From Trueperaceae bacterium (lineage in GTDB: Bacteria > Deinococcota > Deinococci > Deinococcales > Trueperaceae), in the NCBI GenBank assembly GCA_007128755.1, contig SKWV01000475.1, positions 1 through 9,388 of the forward strand: a DNA stretch of 9,388 nucleotides, in the 5' to 3' direction. This document shows, in pieces, positions 5,666 to 9,388 of the stretch. The stretch's first letter is position 1; each line of letters opens with the position of its first letter. Under the pieces are notes generated by a model, which saw nothing but the letters and a program-made list of their open reading frames with translations, was not told the DNA's origin and searched no databases. The translations under genes and the position numbers were made by a program.

Positions 5666-6943
5666 GTGAGGGACGAACCCGAGCGGCCGCGCCTCACGAG
5701 CCGTGTGATCGACCGGTCGCCGGTCTTCTACGGCTGGATCGTGCTGGCGGCGGGCACGTTCGGCATCATGGCGACGCTACCGGGGCAGACGGTCGGGGTC
5801 TCCGTCTTCCTCGACGAGATCATCCGGGATCTCGGGCTCTCCCGGTCGCTGGTGTCGACGCTCTACCTGATCGGGACGCTGGTCGGCTCGTTCGTGCTGC
5901 CGTTCGTCGGCCGCTTCATCGATCGCCGCGGCCCACGGCTCACCGTCGTCCTGGTCGCGGCGGCGTTCGCCCTCGCGTGCGTGTGGATGGGCATCGTGCA
6001 GGGCGTGGTGATGCTCCTGATCGGCTTCACCCTCATCAGAGCCCTGGGCCAGGGGTCGCTGTCGCTCGTCAGCCTGCACGTGATCAACGTCTGGTTCGTG
6101 CGCCGCCGGGGCCTGGCGATCGGGCTCGCCGGGATCGGCATGGCCGCGGCGACCGCCGTCTTCCCGATCGCGATCGAGGGGCTCATCCGCGATGTGGGCT
6201 GGCGGCAGGCGTACATGTTGCTGGGCGCCGCCGTCGCGCTCACGATCCTGCCGATCGGCGCGTGGCTCTACCGTGGGCATCCGGAGCGCTTCGGGCAGGT
6301 CCCCGACCGCACGACCGCGTCGGCGGCGCGTCTGGCGCCCGCGCCCGACGAGCCGAGCTACACGCCCGAAGCCGCGCGGCGGACGCTGACGTTCTGGATC
6401 TTCATCACCGGCGCCCTCTTGGGATCGTGTCTGGGCACCGGCCTCGTGTTCCACCACTACTCGATCCTGGCCGCGAGCGGCATCGACCGCGTGACCGCCG
6501 CGGCGGCGTTCGTGCCGTTCGGGGTCGTGTCCGCGATCGCCAACCTGGGCACCGGCTACCTCATGGACCGCGTGCAGCCGCGCTTCCTGCTCTCGATCAT
6601 GACGCTCGCCCTGGGTGCGTCGTTGGTGATGGCGCCCTTCATCACCGGCCCCAGCACGCTGCTCGCCTACGGTGTCCTGCTCGGCCTCCGTGGCGGGATG
6701 CAGAGCGCGATCGGCGGCAGCGTGATGGCCTACTACTTCGGCCGCGCGCACATCGGCGCGATCAAGGGCATCGCCACCACGATGCTGGTGGTCGGCTCGG
6801 CCTTCGGGCCGCTGCTCTTCTCCCTGGGGCTGGACGTCTCGGGGTCGTACGCGCCCGTCCTCATCGGCTCGGCCGTGCCGACGATCGCGTTCGCGCTGGT
6901 GGTGCCGTTCCTGCGGCTCAAGCGCGACGGGCGTGTCATCTAG
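5666..6943 (+). CDS. Major facilitator superfamily transporter (monocarboxylate/oxalate-formate type)
   Basis: This is a 425-residue inner-membrane transporter with about twelve hydrophobic segments in two six-helix halves. They are joined by a polar loop near residues 205-240 (from RGHPERFGQ to the Ala/Pro-rich stretch). The YGWIVL opening at 22-27, the GVSVFLDEIIRDLGLSRS segment before helix 2, and motif A at 82-91 (GRFIDRRGPR), echoed in the second half as GYLMDRVQPR, are typical of the oxalate/formate antiporter and monocarboxylate branch. The substrate is probably an organic acid anion, driven by a proton or exchange gradient; neither can be read from sequence. The assumed start is the GTG at 5666. 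An in-frame GTG at 5705 would remove 13 residues, still leave the first helix intact, and cannot be excluded. Neither has a good ribosome binding site. It converges with the channel gene, nine bases apart. Confidence 0.88.
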   Translation: MRDEPERPRLTSRVIDRSPVFYGWIVLAAGTFGIMATLPGQTVGVSVFLDEIIRDLGLSRSLVSTLYLIGTLVGSFVLPFVGRFIDRRGPRLTVVLVAAAFALACVWMGIVQGVVMLLIGFTLIRALGQGSLSLVSLHVINVWFVRRRGLAIGLAGIGMAAATAVFPIAIEGLIRDVGWRQAYMLLGAAVALTILPIGAWLYRGHPERFGQVPDRTTASAARLAPAPDEPSYTPEAARRTLTFWIFITGALLGSCLGTGLVFHHYSILAASGIDRVTAAAAFVPFGVVSAIANLGTGYLMDRVQPRFLLSIMTLALGASLVMAPFITGPSTLLAYGVLLGLRGGMQSAIGGSVMAYYFGRAHIGAIKGIATTMLVVGSAFGPLLFSLGLDVSGSYAPVLIGSAVPTIAFALVVPFLRLKRDGRVI

Positions 6944-6952
6944 GCGGCGCGG

Positions 6953-7798
6953 TCAGGTGGCGTCGTCGGGCGTCAGGACCGCACCGCACCGGCGGCAGTA
7001 GGCGGCCTCGATGTCGTGTCCGACGAGGCCGCACTGGGCACACGCGAGCGCCTGCCCGGCCTCGCGCGCGGCGGCATCGTGCCGCATGCCCACGCGCGCC
7101 ATCTCCGTCGTCACGATGCCCGTCGGCACCGCGATCACGCCGTACCCGAGGATCATCAGGCACGACGCGAGGAAGCGGCCGAGCGGCGTGTGCGGGATGA
7201 TGTCGCCGTAGCCGACCGTGGTCAGGGTGACGACCGCCCAGTACATGCTCGTGGGGATGCTGTCGAAGCCCCGCGCCGGCCCCTCGATCAGGTACATCAG
7301 CGACCCCACCACGAGTACCGACGTGACGACGAACGTGAGGAACACGATGATCTTGTAGCGGCTGGCGCTGAGCGCCTCGCCCAGCATGCTCGCCTCGCCG
7401 ACGTAACGCGTCAGCTTCAGGACGCGGAACATCCGCAGCAACCGCATCGCGCGGAACACCACCAGGTACGGTGTGGCGCCGACGAGCAGCAGGAGGTAGC
7501 CGGGCAGCACCGCCAGGAGGTCGATCACGCCGTAGAAGCTGGTCACGTAGCGCCGGCGGTCGCGTGCCGTGAGGACGCGCAGCACGTACTCGACCGTGAA
7601 CAGGCCGGTGAACATCCACTCCGTGAGCAGCAGCGGGCGGCCGTAGTCGGCCCGAATGTCCGGCACGCTCTCGAGCAGCACCACCACGACGCTGGTGACG
7701 ATCGCCACCAGCAGCACGATGTCGAAGGCGCGACCGGCAGGCGTGTCGGTCTCGAAGATGATGCTCCCGACCTGCTCGCGCCAGCTCATCGCGGGCAT
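6953..7798 (-). CDS. Voltage-gated potassium-type ion channel with C-terminal zinc ribbon
   Basis: This is a 281-residue six-helix channel subunit, presumably tetrameric in the inner membrane. S1 lies near 24-44, S2 59-76, S3 86-106 and S5 148-171. S4 at 112-132 carries basic residues at every third position (Arg116, 119, 122, 125, Lys128, Arg131), a complete voltage sensor. The pore loop has the potassium filter TVGYGD at 194-199, and S6 spans 208-234. A short cytoplasmic tail ends in a zinc ribbon with Cys253, Cys256, Cys268 and Cys271 (CAQCG...YCRRCG); there is no RCK or cyclic-nucleotide domain. I chose the ATG at 7798 because it lies one base after the acetyltransferase stop (TAGCATG), implying coupled translation. 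The frame is open to an ATG at 7834, which would add Arg/Pro-rich residues overlapping the neighbour; the ATG at 7789 is also possible. It is last in the minus-strand unit. Confidence 0.92.
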   Translation of the reverse strand: MPAMSWREQVGSIIFETDTPAGRAFDIVLLVAIVTSVVVVLLESVPDIRADYGRPLLLTEWMFTGLFTVEYVLRVLTARDRRRYVTSFYGVIDLLAVLPGYLLLLVGATPYLVVFRAMRLLRMFRVLKLTRYVGEASMLGEALSASRYKIIVFLTFVVTSVLVVGSLMYLIEGPARGFDSIPTSMYWAVVTLTTVGYGDIIPHTPLGRFLASCLMILGYGVIAVPTGIVTTEMARVGMRHDAAAREAGQALACAQCGLVGHDIEAAYCRRCGAVLTPDDAT

Positions 7799-7799
7799 G

Positions 7800-8486
7800 C
7801 TATCGCGCCGGCCCATCGGTGGGGGGCGGCGCACCGCGGGCGAGCGCCACGCGCTGGCGGCCGTCGGCGTCGAAGTTCTCGGGATCGAGCCAGGCCCCTA
7901 GGGCGGCTCTCCGCGACGGCCACTCGTGGTCGAGCAGCGCGAACCACGCCGTGTCGCGATTGCGGCCCTGCGTCACCATGTGCTGCCGGAACGTGCCCTC
8001 GTAGGTGAACCCGAAGCGGGCCGCAGCGTGACGGCTCGCGGCGTTGCGGGCGTCGCACTTCCACTCGAGGCGACGGTAGCCGAGCGCGTCGAACGCGTAC
8101 CCGGCGCAGAGCGCGAGCGCCTCGGTCGCCACACGCGTCCGGGCGATCGCCGGCCCCCACAGGACGTGGCCGACCTCGATCACGCCGTGCTCGGGGACGA
8201 TGCGCATGAGCGCCTGCCGGCCTTCGCAGCGGCCGCTCGCCAGGTCGATCACGGCGACGTGGAGCGGGTCCTCGCTCGCGGCGAGCGCCTCCAGCCAGCC
8301 ACGGTAGGCGACCGGCTCCGCCGGGACGGCGGGGACGTAGCGCAGGCGCGCTTCGGCGTCGCCCGCGAACGTCGCCGCGTGCAGCGCCGCCCCGTGGCGA
8401 TCGGGGTCGAGCGGCTCGAGGCGAGCGTAGCGGCCCGCGAGAACGACGCGCTCGGGACGAGAGCGGGGGAGCGTGGGGATGCGCAT
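7800..8486 (-). CDS. GNAT-family N-acetyltransferase (RimJ/RimL-like)
   Basis: This is a 228-residue cytoplasmic acetyltransferase of the Acetyltransf_3 type, which moves an acetyl group from acetyl-CoA to an amine on a protein terminus or small molecule. The N-terminal strand VVLAGRYARLEPLDPDRH is the usual RimL-type opening. The acetyl-CoA loop is around GPAIARTRVATEAL (111-124), a variant of the R/QxxGxG/A motif. The C-terminal signature LEWKCDARNAASRHAAARFGF at 140-160 and the EGTFRQHM segment (163-170) are standard for the subfamily. The C-terminal 35 residues go beyond the core fold. The ATG at 8486 fits the domain start; the frame is open upstream to 8828 but that part is antisense to the beta-propeller gene. 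A TACGAT box lies eight bases upstream. The stop is one base from the channel start, so the two are probably co-translated. Confidence 0.9.
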   Translation of the reverse strand: MRIPTLPRSRPERVVLAGRYARLEPLDPDRHGAALHAATFAGDAEARLRYVPAVPAEPVAYRGWLEALAASEDPLHVAVIDLASGRCEGRQALMRIVPEHGVIEVGHVLWGPAIARTRVATEALALCAGYAFDALGYRRLEWKCDARNAASRHAAARFGFTYEGTFRQHMVTQGRNRDTAWFALLDHEWPSRRAALGAWLDPENFDADGRQRVALARGAPPPTDGPAR

Positions 8487-8500
8487 CGTTGCGCATCGTA
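8481..8500 (-). promoter_or_regulatory. Putative promoter box and direct repeat at the acetyltransferase start
   Basis: On the minus strand TACGAT (8500-8495) fits TANNNT and ends eight bases before the ATG at 8486, so the acetyltransferase may have its own near-leaderless promoter inside the longer unit. The nonamer GCGCATCGT is repeated at 8481-8489 and 8491-8499 (plus-strand reading), spanning the start codon and the box. It could be a protein-binding site, or simply chance. Confidence 0.35.
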
Positions 8501-8553
8501 CGCGCGCAGCCGCTGGATCCCGACGTGCCCGCGCCGCGCGGTCGGCGCCGGCG

Positions 8554-9388
8554 TCAGCGGATGGGCCCGTGCACGAAGACGCCCCACACGTCGTGCGGCA
8601 GCGCCTCCGGGTCAGCCGGATCGCGTGACATCGAGGCGAACGCCACGAGTCGGCCGTCGCCGCTGACGGCGTGATCGTAGGTGTCGTCATCGATGCCCGT
8701 CTCGACGGGAAGGCGACGCGTCGTGCCGGCAGCCCGGTCGTGGACGAACAGCCCCCACGACCCCGTGTCGCCCTCCGGAGCCAGGTTGTCGGCCATCGAG
8801 GTGAAGACCACGATCGTGCCATCGGCACTCATCGACGGGAAGAAGCTGAAGTCGTTCGCCGGCGTGCCGGCGTCGTCGACGGAGACGAGCGTGGTCGTGC
8901 GCGTGGCGCGTTCGTGCACGTACACGTCCCAACCCGCGTGGCTGCCCGGCGCGAGGTTGGTCGCGAGGGAGTGGAACGCCACCAGGTTGCCGCCGGCGTC
9001 GATCACCGGCCAGTCGCTGTCGGCGTTCGCCGGCACGCCGTTCGGATCGACGGACACCCGCTCGGTCTCGCCGGACTCACGATCGTGCACGAAGATCCCG
9101 CCCTCGGAGACGAACGCGATGGAGCGGCCGTCGGCGCTCACGGACGGCCGCGCGCCCTCGGCGATCCACTGCGTGGTACCGGCCGCACGGTCGCGCACGA
9201 ACAACCCGCCATCCTCGTGGGCCGCATCGAGTGCGCCGTCGAGGCACGTGAACACGACGATCATGCCGTCGGCGCTGATGGCGCTCCCGCCGCTCGCCCT
9301 GTCCGTCTCGCTCCCCTCGTGATCGACGGAGACGCGCTCCGTGGTGCCCGTCTCGCGGTCGTGCACGAAGACGTCGGACACCGCGTTC
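8554..9388 (-). CDS. TolB/PD40-like beta-propeller repeat protein (5' end outside window)
   Basis: This is the C-terminal 278 or so residues of a larger beta-propeller protein; the gene enters from the right edge and the GTG near 9381 is an internal codon within a repeat. Each blade has the pattern SxDG-hydrophobic-AF.S.A.NL.P, then (D/G)xFVHDR..GTT..VSVD..G. Copies of the FVHDR element start near 9375, 9207, 9099, 8928, 8754 and 8583. Spacing is 56, 36, 57, 58 and about 57 residues, so one blade is about 20 residues short. The last copy ends FVHGPIR at the stop. Such proteins are often exported and can bind partners or carbohydrate, but no signal peptide or other domain is visible here. It probably heads the unit with the acetyltransferase and channel genes, with a 67-base gap to the former. 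Confidence 0.85.
   Translation of the reverse strand, partial: NAVSDVFVHDRETGTTERVSVDHEGSETDRASGGSAISADGMIVVFTCLDGALDAAHEDGGLFVRDRAAGTTQWIAEGARPSVSADGRSIAFVSEGGIFVHDRESGETERVSVDPNGVPANADSDWPVIDAGGNLVAFHSLATNLAPGSHAGWDVYVHERATRTTTLVSVDDAGTPANDFSFFPSMSADGTIVVFTSMADNLAPEGDTGSWGLFVHDRAAGTTRRLPVETGIDDDTYDHAVSGDGRLVAFASMSRDPADPEALPHDVWGVFVHGPIR

Noticed and set aside
5777..6751. Minus-strand open frame opposite the transporter gene
   Set aside because: It is an antisense shadow rich in His, Gln, Glu and Arg, with no domain; the plus strand encodes a clear twelve-helix transporter.
7799..7834. Longer N-terminus for the channel from ATG 7834
   Set aside because: The 12 extra residues are Arg/Pro-rich, overlap the acetyltransferase end and precede a start perfectly placed one base after the stop.
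7016..8008. Plus-strand open frame opposite the channel and acetyltransferase genes
   Set aside because: Its composition is that of an antisense shadow (His, Asp, Glu, Gln, Arg) and both minus-strand genes have intact motifs.
1..9388. A new defence, mobile or biosynthetic system
   Set aside because: No nuclease, integrase, transposase, repeat array or biosynthetic cluster is present, and the genes belong to unrelated ordinary families with frequent strand switches.

Overview
The window comes from a very GC-rich bacterial genome and is gene-dense, with ten recognisable coding regions plus two gene ends cut by the window edges or decayed. No gap between genes exceeds 300 bases. Several starts are GTG. 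At least two genes carry a TANNNT hexamer exactly six bases before the ATG, the layout of leaderless mRNAs known from Deinococcota and Actinomycetota. This suggests one of those phyla, or another GC-rich lineage such as Chloroflexota, but no single gene settles the taxonomy. I see no tRNA, rRNA, CRISPR array, insertion sequence or phage gene.

Layout, left to right. (1) 1-511, plus strand: the last 29 codons of an unidentified gene run by an ATGA overlap into an unrecognised 140-residue protein. (2) 513-1996, minus strand: a two-gene operon for a FetA/FetB-type ABC exporter (ATPase and permease, overlapping by ATGA), converging on the previous gene with a one-base gap. (3) 2113-3207, plus strand: a lipoprotein of the AttH/CrtC lipocalin-like family, divergent from fetA. 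(4) 3208-3336: a coding-like stretch with no start of its own that reaches the aldolase start by another ATGA overlap; it looks like the tail of a lost gene. (5) 3333-3977, plus strand: a KDPG/KDPGal aldolase. (6) 4067-4849, minus strand: an ADP-ribosylglycohydrolase. (7) 4954-5490, plus strand: a cupin with a long acidic tail, divergent from the hydrolase. (8) 5494-5665: a gap with a possible minus-strand gene remnant. (9) 5666-6943, plus strand: a major facilitator transporter. (10) 6953-9388, minus strand: a likely three-gene unit read from right to left, comprising a beta-propeller repeat protein (5' end outside the window), a GNAT acetyltransferase, and a voltage-gated potassium-type channel with a C-terminal zinc ribbon.

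The genes do not form one pathway. The two coherent units are the FetAB-type exporter and the acetyltransferase/channel pair, whose stop and start codons are one base apart. The rest is typical mixed chromosomal housekeeping and accessory content with frequent strand switches. I found no convincing new multi-gene system. The observations most worth following are the lost partner upstream of the aldolase, the leaderless promoter pattern, and the unidentified protein at 89-511.
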